Positions 13,655 through 22,204 are shown, numbered from the stretch's first letter. The stretch is 28,801 nucleotides of DNA from Christensenella sp. UBA3792 (GCA_002369195.1 DFEW01000036.1:1-28801); one strand, 5' to 3'. The notes: generated by a model from the sequence alone, not told the origin. A program made the numbers and translations.

Positions 13655-14857
13655 GTGGTAAATGTCTATCTTCTCTACAGCAAACTGGAAGCCGGTCGTC
13701 CGCCGCGCGAGGAAACGCTCGCATATCTTGCGCAGGTTTCGGCGCGCGCGGGGGAGACTTTGACGCCGACTTTTGACGGAACAGGCGTCGAACGGGAAGC
13801 GACGGCAGTCGTATTTGCCGTGACCGGAGGGACCGCCGAAGGGCTGAAGCTTCTGTATGACAAAGCGCCCGGCGTGCGCAGATGGCTGATCCTCAACGAA
13901 GGCAAGGGAAACGCGTTTTCCGCCTCCATGCAGATGGTGACGTTCTTGCAAGAGCGGAACGCCGCCGCCCGCATTCTGTCCGGCGATGCGCAAACGGTCG
14001 GGGACCTGTTGAAGGAAGAACTGCATCTTGCAAACGTGATCGACCGCTTTTCGCATCTTCGCGTCGGACAGATCGGCGCGCCGTCCGACTGGCTGATCTC
14101 GAAGGGCACGGACCGCGCGTTCTTTGAGCGGCTCGGCATGACATTTACCGATATTCCCATCGGCGAAGTGGAAGCGGAATACGAAAAGGGCGGCTATCCG
14201 GAGAATGCGTATACGGCGGCGCTGAAGGAAAAAGGATATGCGCCGCAGGAGACGGAGAAAGCCCTGAATCTGTACGGCGCGATCCGGCGCGTGTGCCTTG
14301 CGCACAACCTCGATGCGTTTACGATTCGCTGCTTCGATCTGCTGTTCTCGGTACACAGCGCGGGCTGCGCGGCGGTTTCCGTGCTGAGCGCGGAAGGCAT
14401 CTTTGCGGGATGCGAAGGCGACATGCCCTCGCTGCTTTCGATGGCGCTCCTGAGCTTTGCGGCGGAACGACCCGCCTTTATGTGCAACCCGAGCGCGATG
14501 GATCGCGAATCGAACGAAATGATTTTCGCGCACTGCACGATCCCGCTCAACATGCCGGACCGGTTCCGTCTGACCACGCATTTCGAATCGAACTCGAGCA
14601 TCGGCATTCGCGGGGAATTCGATCCGTGTCCCGTCACCGTATTCAAGCTGGCCGCGGACGGATCGCGCTGGTTTGCAAGCAACGGAGAGCTGCTGGACAA
14701 CCCGTCCTTTAGGAACTATTGCAGAACGCAGTTCCGGGTGCGGCTGGAGGAACCGGTCGGCACGTTCCTGAACGAACCGATCGGAAACCATTATCTGATC
14801 TGCCGCGGGCATTTCGCGGAGCGTATGAACCGCCTCTGCGCGATGCTGCAGCAATAA
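13655..14857 (+). CDS. L-fucose/L-arabinose isomerase-like protein (FucI/AraA C-terminal fold), GTG start
   Basis: 400 aa from GTG 13655, with AGGAGG at 13641-13646 eight bases upstream. The C-terminal half carries the metal-site pattern of the FucI/AraA superfamily: FAGCEGDMPSLL (Glu254, Asp256), FMCNPSAMD (275-283) and GNHYLICRGHF (His379). The N-terminal half is shorter than in true FucI (about 590 aa) or AraA (about 500 aa), so it belongs to the compact uncharacterised branch. Such enzymes use manganese to interconvert aldoses and ketoses, usually unphosphorylated. It is the first gene of a five-gene plus-strand operon with a BtpA-like protein, DeoC and two phosphorylases. The sugar is unknown. 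Confidence 0.8.
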   Translation: MVNVYLLYSKLEAGRPPREETLAYLAQVSARAGETLTPTFDGTGVEREATAVVFAVTGGTAEGLKLLYDKAPGVRRWLILNEGKGNAFSASMQMVTFLQERNAAARILSGDAQTVGDLLKEELHLANVIDRFSHLRVGQIGAPSDWLISKGTDRAFFERLGMTFTDIPIGEVEAEYEKGGYPENAYTAALKEKGYAPQETEKALNLYGAIRRVCLAHNLDAFTIRCFDLLFSVHSAGCAAVSVLSAEGIFAGCEGDMPSLLSMALLSFAAERPAFMCNPSAMDRESNEMIFAHCTIPLNMPDRFRLTTHFESNSSIGIRGEFDPCPVTVFKLAADGSRWFASNGELLDNPSFRNYCRTQFRVRLEEPVGTFLNEPIGNHYLICRGHFAERMNRLCAMLQQ

Positions 14858-14882
14858 ACAATAAAGAAAAGGAGAATCGTTT

Positions 14883-15692
14883 ATGAAAACATCCGAACTG
14901 AAAAGCATCTTCGGAACATCGAAGCCGATCCTCGGCATGATCCATCTGCCGCCGCTTCCGGGCTCGCCCAACTACTGCGGCAGCATGACGAAGGTGCTGG
15001 ATCACGCGCTGTTTGATGCGGACGTGCTGGTCAGATGCGGCATCGACGCCGTGATCGTCGAGAACCTCGGCGACTATCCATACTATCCCATGACGACCGA
15101 ACCCGAGACCGTTGCGGCGATGACGCGGGCGGCGCTCGAAATCAAGCGGCATTATAACGTTCCCATGGGGATCAATATCCTGCGCAACTCCTGGAAGTCT
15201 GCGCTCGCGGTCGCAAGTCTTGCCGACGCGCAGTTCATCCGTCTGAACGTGTTGACCGATGCGATGGTCACCGATCAGGGACCGATCAACGGCGAAGCAT
15301 ACCTTGCGATGCGCTACCGCAAGGCGATCGGCGCGGAGCACGTCAAGGTGTTCGCGGACATCTACGCCAAGCACGGCGGACCGATCGTCAGACGGGACAT
15401 GGCAACCGTCGCGCGGGAAATGATCCATCGCGGCATGGCGGACGCGCTGATCGTATCCGGAGAGGAATCCGCGTTCCCGCCGGCCAAGGATCAGATCGAT
15501 CTGGTCAAAAAGGCGGCGGGGGATACGCCGGTGTTTTTGGGCAGCGGAATCGGTCTGAACACGTTTGACTGCATTCTGCATGCCGACGGATCGGTATTCG
15601 GCTACGGCACCAAGCCGAGCGGCGACATGAGCGATCCCGTTGACGAGACGACCGTTCGGACATTCATGGATCGGGTACGGGGTATCCGATAA
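14883..15692 (+). CDS. BtpA/SgcQ family TIM-barrel protein
   Basis: 269 aa, normal for the family. The signature GMIHLPPLPGSP (18-29) is present, followed by GIDAVIVENLGD (about 54-65) and a C-terminal GSGIGLNT phosphate-binding-like loop (about 222-229). It has the look of a TIM barrel with a phosphate site. BtpA was named for a role in photosystem I in cyanobacteria, but most members, such as E. coli SgcQ, sit in sugar operons and have no proven reaction. Here it lies between a sugar isomerase and DeoC, supporting a carbohydrate role. AAAGGAGA precedes the ATG; the gap to the previous gene is 25 bp. Confidence 0.87.
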   Translation: MKTSELKSIFGTSKPILGMIHLPPLPGSPNYCGSMTKVLDHALFDADVLVRCGIDAVIVENLGDYPYYPMTTEPETVAAMTRAALEIKRHYNVPMGINILRNSWKSALAVASLADAQFIRLNVLTDAMVTDQGPINGEAYLAMRYRKAIGAEHVKVFADIYAKHGGPIVRRDMATVAREMIHRGMADALIVSGEESAFPPAKDQIDLVKKAAGDTPVFLGSGIGLNTFDCILHADGSVFGYGTKPSGDMSDPVDETTVRTFMDRVRGIR

Positions 15693-15719
15693 AAAATACA
15701 ATTTACAGGAGGAACAAAC

Positions 15720-16430
15720 ATGCAGGGCTTCTTTTCTATGCCGGAATCAAAGGAAATCATTGAACAGATCATTCCCAAAATCGATTACACGAGCGCGCTG
15801 GATCCGTTTTCCACATCCAAGGACGTCATCGATGCGTGCGAAGTCGTAAAGCGGTACGGATTTGCTACCGTTTGCGTCTATCCGACCTGGGTGAAGCTGG
15901 CGAAGGAACACATGGCGGGCTGCAAGTCCGGCATCCTTGTCACGGTCGGCTTCCCGCACGGATCGACGACGACGGAGGCAAAATGCGCGGAAACGCTGCA
16001 GGCCTTGAAGGACGGCGCAACGGAGATCGACATGGTCATTAATATTGCCAGATTCTTCGACGGCGACTATGACTATGTGAAGAACGACATTGCGGCGGTG
16101 GTGAAGGTATGCAGCGAATACCGCGTAGGCGTCAAGGCGATCCTGGAGGTCGGGTATCTTTCGGACGAACAGATCGTCAAGGCGGCGGAGCTTGCCGCGG
16201 AAGCGGGCGTGGAATTCGTCAAGACTTCGACCGGCTTCGGTCCGGGCCGTGCGACGATGCACAACATCGCGCTTTTGAAGCAGACGGTCGGCGATCGCTG
16301 CAAGGTCAAGGCGAGCGGCGGCGTCGCCAGTCTCGAGGATCAGTGGGCGTTCATTCAGGAAGGCGCTTCCCGCGTCGCGGGGCGCGGCGTGATTCTGGAG
16401 CAGCTCAACCGGATCGGATACGTCAAGTAA
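15720..16430 (+). CDS. deoC: Deoxyribose-phosphate aldolase (DeoC family)
   Basis: 236 aa. The class I aldolase residues are visible: the Schiff-base lysine in EFVKTSTGFGPG, the aspartate in TEIDMVINI, the lysine in VKAILEVGYL, and the KASGGV phosphate loop. The standard reaction cleaves 2-deoxyribose 5-phosphate to acetaldehyde and glyceraldehyde 3-phosphate. Family paralogues in gut bacteria can cleave other sugar phosphates, and the presence of two DeoD enzymes but no phosphopentomutase leaves the substrate open. AGGAGG is well placed before ATG 15720. The operon continues 13 bp later with the first deoD. Confidence 0.9.
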   Translation: MQGFFSMPESKEIIEQIIPKIDYTSALDPFSTSKDVIDACEVVKRYGFATVCVYPTWVKLAKEHMAGCKSGILVTVGFPHGSTTTEAKCAETLQALKDGATEIDMVINIARFFDGDYDYVKNDIAAVVKVCSEYRVGVKAILEVGYLSDEQIVKAAELAAEAGVEFVKTSTGFGPGRATMHNIALLKQTVGDRCKVKASGGVASLEDQWAFIQEGASRVAGRGVILEQLNRIGYVK

Positions 16431-16443
16431 GGAGGATATCTGC

Positions 16444-17166
16444 ATGAAACCGGGAAAGATCACCCATCACATCGAATGCAGTCCGGAGGATTTCGCAAAG
16501 ACCGTGCTCATGCCGGGCGATCCGCTCCGCGCCAAGATGATTGCGACGAACTTTTTGACGGACGTCGATCAGATCAATTCGATCCGCGGCATGCTCGGCT
16601 ATACCGGACTGTACAAGGGAAAGCGCATTTCGGTTCTCGCAAGCGGCATGGGACTGACCTCCATGGGCACGATGTCGTACGAGCTCTATAACATGTTCGG
16701 CGTCGAAACGATCATCCGCGTCGGAACCGCGGGCGGCATCGATCCCGCGCTCAAAGTGTTCGATCTGGTGATCGCGCAGGGCGCATGCACCGATTCGAAC
16801 TACGAGGAGACGTTCGAGCTTCCGGGCAGAACGGCGCCGATCGCGACGTACGAGCTGCTGGAGCGCGCGGCCAAGTACTGCCGGGAGAACGATATGCATC
16901 CGTACATCGGCAACGTCCTTTCCGCGCAGGCGTTCTATATCGAGGGCGGGATTCCGCGCCAGCTCGAATGGCGCAGGATCGGTCTTCTGGCGGTGGAGCA
17001 GGAAACCGCCGCGCTGTATCTGAACGCGATGCGGGCGCATAAGCGCGCGCTGAGCATCCTGACGATCTCCGATCTTCTGGAAACCCACGAAGTAACCTCC
17101 GCGTGGGAAAGACAGGAATCGGTGAAGGAAATGGTGCGCATCGCGCTCGAAGTCGCCGATTACTGA
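16444..17166 (+). CDS. deoD: Purine-nucleoside phosphorylase, DeoD type, copy A
   Basis: 240 aa, the hexameric DeoD length. Motifs: His in THHIECS (N-terminal, reaches the neighbour's site), MPGDPLRAK (phosphate site), SIRGMLGYTG, IIRVGTAGG (phosphate-binding arginine), ACTDSN, QAFYIEGG, VEQETAALY (ribose-binding Glu) and TISDLLETHE (Asp that protonates the purine). The usual Met before the ribose-binding Glu is Gln here. It converts nucleoside plus phosphate to base and pentose 1-phosphate. The gene is repeated immediately downstream; residues 1-143 are identical in the two copies. AAGGAGG precedes the ATG. Confidence 0.93.
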   Translation: MKPGKITHHIECSPEDFAKTVLMPGDPLRAKMIATNFLTDVDQINSIRGMLGYTGLYKGKRISVLASGMGLTSMGTMSYELYNMFGVETIIRVGTAGGIDPALKVFDLVIAQGACTDSNYEETFELPGRTAPIATYELLERAAKYCRENDMHPYIGNVLSAQAFYIEGGIPRQLEWRRIGLLAVEQETAALYLNAMRAHKRALSILTISDLLETHEVTSAWERQESVKEMVRIALEVADY

Positions 17167-17223
17167 GAATCTGCGAAGGCGAACGGGATCGCCGAGCAGG
17201 GAAGCGACAAGAAAGGAATTCAT

Positions 17224-17946
17224 ATGAAACCTGGAAAGATCACCCATCACATCGAATGCAGTCCGGAGGATTTCGCAAAGACCGTGCTCATGCCGGGCGA
17301 TCCGCTCCGTGCCAAGATGATTGCGACGAACTTTCTGACGGACGTCGATCAGATCAATTCGATCCGCGGCATGCTCGGCTATACCGGACTGTACAAGGGA
17401 AAGCGCATTTCGGTTCTCGCAAGCGGCATGGGACTGACCTCCATGGGCACGATGTCGTACGAGCTCTATAACATGTTCGGCGTCGAAACGATCATCCGCG
17501 TCGGAACCGCGGGCGGCATCGATCCCGCACTCAAAGTGTTCGATCTGGTGATCGCGCAGGGCGCATGCACCGATTCGAACTACGAGGAGACGTTCGAGCT
17601 TCCGGGCAGAACGGCGCCGATCGCGACGTACGAGCTGCTGGAGCGCGCGGCGGCGTATTGCCGCAGCAACGGGATCCGGCCGCACATCGGGAACATCCTT
17701 TCCGCGCAGGCGTTCTATATCGAAGGAGGGATTCCGCGCCAGCTCGAATGGAGAAAAGCCGGCGTCCTCGCGGTAGAAAACGAAACGGCAGCGCTCTATC
17801 TGAATGCCATGCGGGCGCACAAGCACGCGTTGAGCATCTGCACGGTCACCGATCTTCTGGAAAACCATGTGGCTGTAAGCGCGGCGGAAAGACAGGAATC
17901 GGTGAAGGAAATGGTGCGCGTCGCGCTCGAAGTCGCCGATTACTGA
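17224..17946 (+). CDS. deoD: Purine-nucleoside phosphorylase, DeoD type, copy B
   Basis: 240 aa; all catalytic blocks of copy A are kept (THHIECS, MPGDPLRAK, IIRVGTAGG, FYIEGG, TVTDLLENH). From residue 144 it diverges: for example VENETAALY instead of VEQETAALY, SICTVTD instead of SILTISD, and NHVAVSAAERQ instead of THEVTSAWERQ. SAAERQ and CTVTD are nearer to ordinary DeoD (CTVSD, AAERQ), so copy B may keep the parental specificity and copy A may have shifted. AAAGGA lies ten bases before the ATG. It is the last gene of the plus-strand operon and is followed by a strong hairpin. Confidence 0.93.
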   Translation: MKPGKITHHIECSPEDFAKTVLMPGDPLRAKMIATNFLTDVDQINSIRGMLGYTGLYKGKRISVLASGMGLTSMGTMSYELYNMFGVETIIRVGTAGGIDPALKVFDLVIAQGACTDSNYEETFELPGRTAPIATYELLERAAAYCRSNGIRPHIGNILSAQAFYIEGGIPRQLEWRKAGVLAVENETAALYLNAMRAHKHALSICTVTDLLENHVAVSAAERQESVKEMVRVALEVADY

Positions 17947-17981
17947 AACAAACAACCCATCCGAGATTCTTCCTCATGAAA

Positions 17982-18024
17982 GAGACCTCCGCTGGCGGAT
18001 TAGTGCACCGCCGACGGAGGTCTC
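17982..18024. terminator. Terminator between convergent operons
   Basis: GAGACCTCCG (17982-17991) and CGGAGGTCTC (18015-18024) form a 10-bp stem that continues, after a mismatch and wobble, into GGCGG/CCGCC. A loose T-rich tail follows on the plus strand (GTTTGTGTG) and TTTC on the minus. It probably serves both the deoD operon and the importer operon. Confidence 0.85.
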
Positions 18025-18043
18025 GTTTGTGTGTCCTGCGTGT

Positions 18044-18526
18044 TTATCTTTGGTGATCGTAATCGAGCTCCCTGCCCTCCTCGATCTCCTGCAAAAGACC
18101 GAGACTGATCGCATGCCGCCCGCCGATGTATTCGTTGGACAGCCACGCGTCCAGAATGTCGATTGCCTGAAACTCGCCGATGACGCGCCCGCCGAGGCAC
18201 AGCACGTTGGAATCGTTGTGCTGACGGGTCATGGCGGCGGAGTAGTGATCCGAAACCGCGCTCGCGCGAATGCCCGCAAAACGGTTTGCGACGATCGACA
18301 TGCCGATGCCGGTGGAGCAGATCAGAATGCCGCGCTTGAATTCGCCGCTTTGGATGCGCTTTGCGACCTGTGCCGCATAGTAGGGGTAGCGAACGATTTG
18401 CTCCGAGGAGCAGCCGATGTCCGTGTACGGAATGCCGAGCGCGTCGAGGTGCTCAAGCAGATACTGCTTCAGGCGGTATCCGCCGTGATCGCAGGCAATG
18501 ATGATCGGGTCCTTTCGATAGTCCAT
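18044..18526 (-). CDS. rpiB: RpiB/LacAB family sugar-phosphate isomerase
   Basis: 160 aa, close to the family length of about 150. The DHGG motif (Asp13, His14) binds substrate; the catalytic cysteine lies in LICSTGIGMSIVANR (Cys70), and HNDSNVLCLGGRVIG (103-117) is the usual second signature. The anion loop reads CSTG rather than the common CGTG, which could alter phosphate binding. The standard reaction is ribose 5-phosphate to ribulose 5-phosphate; LacAB and allose relatives act on hexose phosphates and some act on other substrates. It is the last gene of the importer operon, with GGAGG before the ATG and only 11 bp after the permease. Confidence 0.9.
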   Translation of the reverse strand: MDYRKDPIIIACDHGGYRLKQYLLEHLDALGIPYTDIGCSSEQIVRYPYYAAQVAKRIQSGEFKRGILICSTGIGMSIVANRFAGIRASAVSDHYSAAMTRQHNDSNVLCLGGRVIGEFQAIDILDAWLSNEYIGGRHAISLGLLQEIEEGRELDYDHQR

Positions 18527-18537
18527 GCAGTCCTCCT

Positions 18538-19446
18538 TCAGTCGTCGAAGTGCTTGCCCATGCCTGCGGGACCGCGCGCGATCTTATGGTTGATCAGCGC
18601 CATGATCAGCGTGAAGGCATAGGGGATGATCATCCAGAACTGGGACGGCGTGTCGGCGCTCTGGAACAGGGACTGGAGACAGTCGAAGAAGCCGAACAGG
18701 ATGCTGATTGCAGCGGCGATCAGCGGATTGCCGCCGCCGATATCGCCGATGACCATCGAGACATAGCCGCGGCCGCCGGACATATCGAGGATGAAGCGGT
18801 TCATTCTCGCCATAGACAGGTACGCGCCGGCAAGCCCCGCGAGCGCGCCGCAGAGCAGAACGCCGATGTACTTCATGCGGGTCGTGTTGATGCCGACCGA
18901 GTTTGCCGCGACCGGGTTCTCGCCGACCATCCGAAGCCGCAGACCGAAGGGCGTCTTATAGAGCACGATGTAGCTGATGATCACGATTGCGATCGCGATA
19001 TAGAACAGAATGTTCTGATCGGCGAGGATCGGTCCGACCAGCGGGATCTTTGCGAGGAACGTGTCGGAAAGCTTGGAGAAGGACTGGTATTCCGGAGAGA
19101 AGCCCGCGGATTTCCACACGATCTTCAAAACGAGCGCGCTTGCTGCGGTCCCCAGAAGGTTGATGCTGACGCCGGAAAGCGTTCCGTTGACCTTATGCGT
19201 GACATGCAGGAACGCATGCAGCAGGGAGATCGCCGCGCCGCCGAGGATCGCGAACAGCAGACCGAGCCACAGGTTGTTGAAAAAGTACACGGCGAGCGCG
19301 CCGCAGAAAGCTCCGGTAGCCATCATGCCCTCGCAGCCGAAGGAGACGACGCCGACGCGGGAGGAATAGATGCATGCCATGGAACCGAGAATGATCGGTA
19401 CGGACATTCGAATGGTTGCAGCGATGACGACTTGAACGATATTCAT
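18538..19446 (-). CDS. BMP-type nucleoside ABC importer, permease 2
   Basis: 302 aa, with hydrophobic segments along most of its length (about eight to ten helices). It belongs to the branched-chain/ribose permease family: VVSFGCEGMMATGAF near the N-terminus and MVGENPVAANSVGINTTRMKY in the coupling loop that meets the ATPase. It is shorter than its partner at 19462, as usual for the second permease (NupQ/YufQ type) of this importer class. It is 15 bp downstream of permease 1. Confidence 0.93.
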   Translation of the reverse strand: MNIVQVVIAATIRMSVPIILGSMACIYSSRVGVVSFGCEGMMATGAFCGALAVYFFNNLWLGLLFAILGGAAISLLHAFLHVTHKVNGTLSGVSINLLGTAASALVLKIVWKSAGFSPEYQSFSKLSDTFLAKIPLVGPILADQNILFYIAIAIVIISYIVLYKTPFGLRLRMVGENPVAANSVGINTTRMKYIGVLLCGALAGLAGAYLSMARMNRFILDMSGGRGYVSMVIGDIGGGNPLIAAAISILFGFFDCLQSLFQSADTPSQFWMIIPYAFTLIMALINHKIARGPAGMGKHFDD

Positions 19447-19461
19447 AAAAGCATGCCCCCC

Positions 19462-20592
19462 TTACTGATTCTGATCCGGCGCCGGGGAGGAACTTCCCGG
19501 TAAAGGATTCGACTTTGCGGCTTTTCTCTTTTTGAACCATTTCTTTGCGGAGAAAATGATCTGCGGCGCAGAGACGAACACAACGACCATGACCTGAATA
19601 ACGTCGACGAACTCGTACGGAATGTTGGTCGTCCGGTTGACCGTATAGGAGCCGGCACGCAGAACGCCGTACAGGAACGAGGAGAAGATGACGCCGAGCG
19701 GGTTGTACGCGCCGAGCGCCGCAACGGAAATGCCCTGGAACCCGTATCCGGCGACGGCGCCGTCGGAGAAGCGGGTGATCGGACCCTGCGTCATGATGGT
19801 TCCGCCGAGCGCTGCGACAAAGCCGCTGATCATGAACGCGATGTAGTACAGCTTGGTCGCTTTGATGCCGTACGTTTCGCCTGCGATGCGGTTGTTGCCG
19901 GCGATGCGGATCTTGTAGCCGAGGACGGTCTGATCGAGGATAAACGCCAGCACGACGGCGATGAGCAGTCCGATCAGATAGCCCGTCGTCAGCTGGCTCT
20001 TCGGAACGAGCTTCGATAAAAGCGCGGTGTCCTGAATGACTTCTGTTTGCGCAACGCCCGTGATCTTCGCGCGCAAAGGACCGTTCGCGAGATAGCTGCC
20101 GATATAGGTGAAGATGCTGTTGAGCATCATGGAAATGATGACTTCGTTCGCGCCGAGCCGAACCTTCAAAAAGCCGATGAACATTGCGATCAGCATACCA
20201 GTAAGACCGGCGACCAGCATGGTGAAGAGCACGTGCGGGATGTGCGGCAGGAAGGTGACGTAGTGACCGACGATCGCGCCGACAAGCGCGCCCATCATCA
20301 TCTGCCCTTCAATGCCGACGTTGACCAGACGGACGCGGAACGCGATCGCAAAGGCAAGGCCGGTGAAGAGCAGGGGCGTCGCTTCGCTGAAGATCAGCGC
20401 GATGCTCGTCTGCGAGCGGAAAGCGCCTTTGATCATACTGACGTAGGTTTCGATCGGCGAATATCCGGAGATCCAGATGATAATGCCGACCAGAACGATG
20501 GAGGCAAGGAAGGATACGGCGGAGATCATCACCTTGTACAGCGCCCGCTTCCATTGCTCATGACTGATGCGTAAAAACTTCTTTTCGTTCAT
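19462..20592 (-). CDS. BMP-type nucleoside ABC importer, permease 1
   Basis: 376 aa integral membrane protein of the NupP/YufP type. Markers are VNVGIEGQMMMGALVGAIVG near 110-130 and the coupling-loop motif RIAGNNRIAGETYGIKATKLYY, followed by GGTIMTQGPITRF. The C-terminal tail is basic (KKWFKKRKAAK) and then Pro/Ser rich, probably cytoplasmic. With permease 2 it forms the membrane channel. It starts 19 bp after the ATPase stop. Confidence 0.93.
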   Translation of the reverse strand: MNEKKFLRISHEQWKRALYKVMISAVSFLASIVLVGIIIWISGYSPIETYVSMIKGAFRSQTSIALIFSEATPLLFTGLAFAIAFRVRLVNVGIEGQMMMGALVGAIVGHYVTFLPHIPHVLFTMLVAGLTGMLIAMFIGFLKVRLGANEVIISMMLNSIFTYIGSYLANGPLRAKITGVAQTEVIQDTALLSKLVPKSQLTTGYLIGLLIAVVLAFILDQTVLGYKIRIAGNNRIAGETYGIKATKLYYIAFMISGFVAALGGTIMTQGPITRFSDGAVAGYGFQGISVAALGAYNPLGVIFSSFLYGVLRAGSYTVNRTTNIPYEFVDVIQVMVVVFVSAPQIIFSAKKWFKKRKAAKSNPLPGSSSPAPDQNQ

Positions 20593-20611
20593 GATAAACC
20601 TCGGCCTCCTC

Positions 20612-22132
20612 TTAAGCAGGGTCTGTTTCGGCTTTTCTGGCGCCGAGCATGAATTCGCCGAGTTCCTCTTTGGAATAATCCTGCGGCTTGCACTCCAGCA
20701 CGATCTCGCCGTTGAAAAGAACCAAAAGACGGTCGCTCATCTGATAGACTTCGTCAAGGTCCGCGCTGACCAGGAACACGCATTTTCCCTTGTCGCGGTA
20801 CCGGAAAATCTGCTCGTGGATATACTCGGAAGCGCTGACGTCGATGCCGCGCGTCGGCTGCGCAACAACGAGCACCTCGGAGTCTTCGGACAGCGCTCTC
20901 GCCATGATCAGCTTTTGCTGATTGCCGCCGGAGAGCGCTCTGGCAAGCACGTCGCTGTTCGGCGTCTTGACGTTGAATTCGCGGATGCATCTCTCCGTAA
21001 ATGCCGCGATCTTATCCTTCTGAACCAGACCGTGCTTTGCGGCAAACGGCTTGTCGTGGTGTCCGAGGATCGCGTTGTCCTTGAGCGACAGGTCCGGAAC
21101 GAGACCCATGCTGAGACGGTCCTCCGGCACGTGAACGACGCCGCGATGCAGGAACGTATACGCGTCGCCCGTTAAGGGTTCTCCGTTCAGCATCACCGTC
21201 ATGGAATCCGGGCTCGAAAGACCGGTGATCGCTTCGAGCAGCTGGGTCTGACCGTTGCCCTCCACGCCGGCAACGCCCACGATCTCGCCTTTGTGAATCT
21301 TAAAATGGATGTTTTTCAGTTTCTGAACGCCGTTTTCGACGATGCTCAGATTGCGGACCTCAAAGCCGACCTCTCCGATGTGTTCCGCTTCGCGGTGGAG
21401 GTCCAGATTGATGGAATGCCCGACCATCAGGTGCGCCAGCTCTTCGACGTTCGTTTCCGCCGGCTTGATGTCGTCCCGGATCAGAACGCCGTTGCGCAAA
21501 ACCATGATGCGGTCCGCGACGGCAAGGGTTTCCTTCAGTTTGTGTGTGATGATGATAATGCTGGTCCCGCTCTTGCGAAGGTTGCGCATCATCTCAAGAA
21601 GATCGTCGACTTCGCCGGGGGTCAGCACGGCGGTCGGCTCATCCAGAATCAGGACCTTCGCATCCCGGTAGAGCGCTTTCAGAATTTCGACGCGCTGCTG
21701 TTCACCGACGGACAGCTCCGAAACCTTGCTGTTGGGATCCAGATTAAAGTGAAACTTGTCAATCAGACCTTTGACGCGGGCGTATGCCTTTTTTCGATCG
21801 ATCAAAGGTCCGAACTTCGGTTCTGCCCCGGCAATGATATTGTCTAAAATACTGAACGCGGGAACAAGCATGAAATGCTGATGCACCATGCAGATGCCGA
21901 GGTGAATGGCATCCATGGGCTTTCGGATATCGACCTGCTTCTCACGAAAAAGAATCTCCCCTTCATCCGGATGATGAATCCCGTACAGGATGTTCATCAG
22001 CGTGGATTTGCCGGCGCCGTTTTCGCCGAGGAGGGAGAGGATCTCTCCCTCCCCGAGCGACAGGTTTACGGAATCCAGCGCTTTTGTTCCGGGAAAGTTT
22101 TTCGTGATACTACGCATTGAGACAATTTGCAT
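20612..22132 (-). CDS. BMP-type nucleoside ABC importer, ATPase (two nucleotide-binding domains)
   Basis: 506 aa, two fused ATPase domains as in NupA/YufO. Domain 1 is complete: Walker A GENGAGKST (37-45), signature LSVGEQQR, Walker B VLILDEPTA, and a switch histidine in IITHKL. Domain 2 is degenerate as usual in this class: Walker A-like GVEGNGQTQ, signature LSGGNQQK, and VLVVAQPTRGID with Gln replacing the catalytic Glu. One active site per dimer half is therefore expected. AAAGGA lies before the ATG. It is third from the top of the importer segment, after the lipoprotein. Confidence 0.95.
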   Translation of the reverse strand: MQIVSMRSITKNFPGTKALDSVNLSLGEGEILSLLGENGAGKSTLMNILYGIHHPDEGEILFREKQVDIRKPMDAIHLGICMVHQHFMLVPAFSILDNIIAGAEPKFGPLIDRKKAYARVKGLIDKFHFNLDPNSKVSELSVGEQQRVEILKALYRDAKVLILDEPTAVLTPGEVDDLLEMMRNLRKSGTSIIIITHKLKETLAVADRIMVLRNGVLIRDDIKPAETNVEELAHLMVGHSINLDLHREAEHIGEVGFEVRNLSIVENGVQKLKNIHFKIHKGEIVGVAGVEGNGQTQLLEAITGLSSPDSMTVMLNGEPLTGDAYTFLHRGVVHVPEDRLSMGLVPDLSLKDNAILGHHDKPFAAKHGLVQKDKIAAFTERCIREFNVKTPNSDVLARALSGGNQQKLIMARALSEDSEVLVVAQPTRGIDVSASEYIHEQIFRYRDKGKCVFLVSADLDEVYQMSDRLLVLFNGEIVLECKPQDYSKEELGEFMLGARKAETDPA

Positions 22133-22204
22133 ATCGTTTTCCTTTCAACCGTACAAAGATAAGCAGCCGGGGTGCGCTCAAAAAAGAGCGTCAGTTTCGG
22201 TTTT

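Larger units (their letters stand above)
16444..17946 (+). repeat. Tandem mosaic duplication of deoD (two units, 780-bp period)
   Basis: From 16444 and 17224 the first 430 or so bases differ at only four positions, all synonymous. The middle (16870-17100 versus 17650-17880) differs often and changes about 21 residues. The last 60 bases are again nearly identical. This pattern points to a duplication with later gene conversion or selection limited to one segment. Confidence 0.93.

Noticed and set aside
13589..14971. 460-codon minus-strand open frame opposite the FucI-like gene
   Set aside because: Shadow frame; the plus strand has the GTG start, AGGAGG and the conserved metal-site motifs.
8144..18526. 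Sulfoquinovose transketolase pathway (FucI-like isomerase, split transketolase, RpiB-like isomerase, ComB-like phosphatase)
   Set aside because: The enzyme classes overlap, but no sulfoquinovosidase, sulfoacetaldehyde dehydrogenase or reductase, or sulfonate exporter is present, and the phosphorylases and BMP importer point to nucleosides. Kept only as a reason to test sulfonated sugars.
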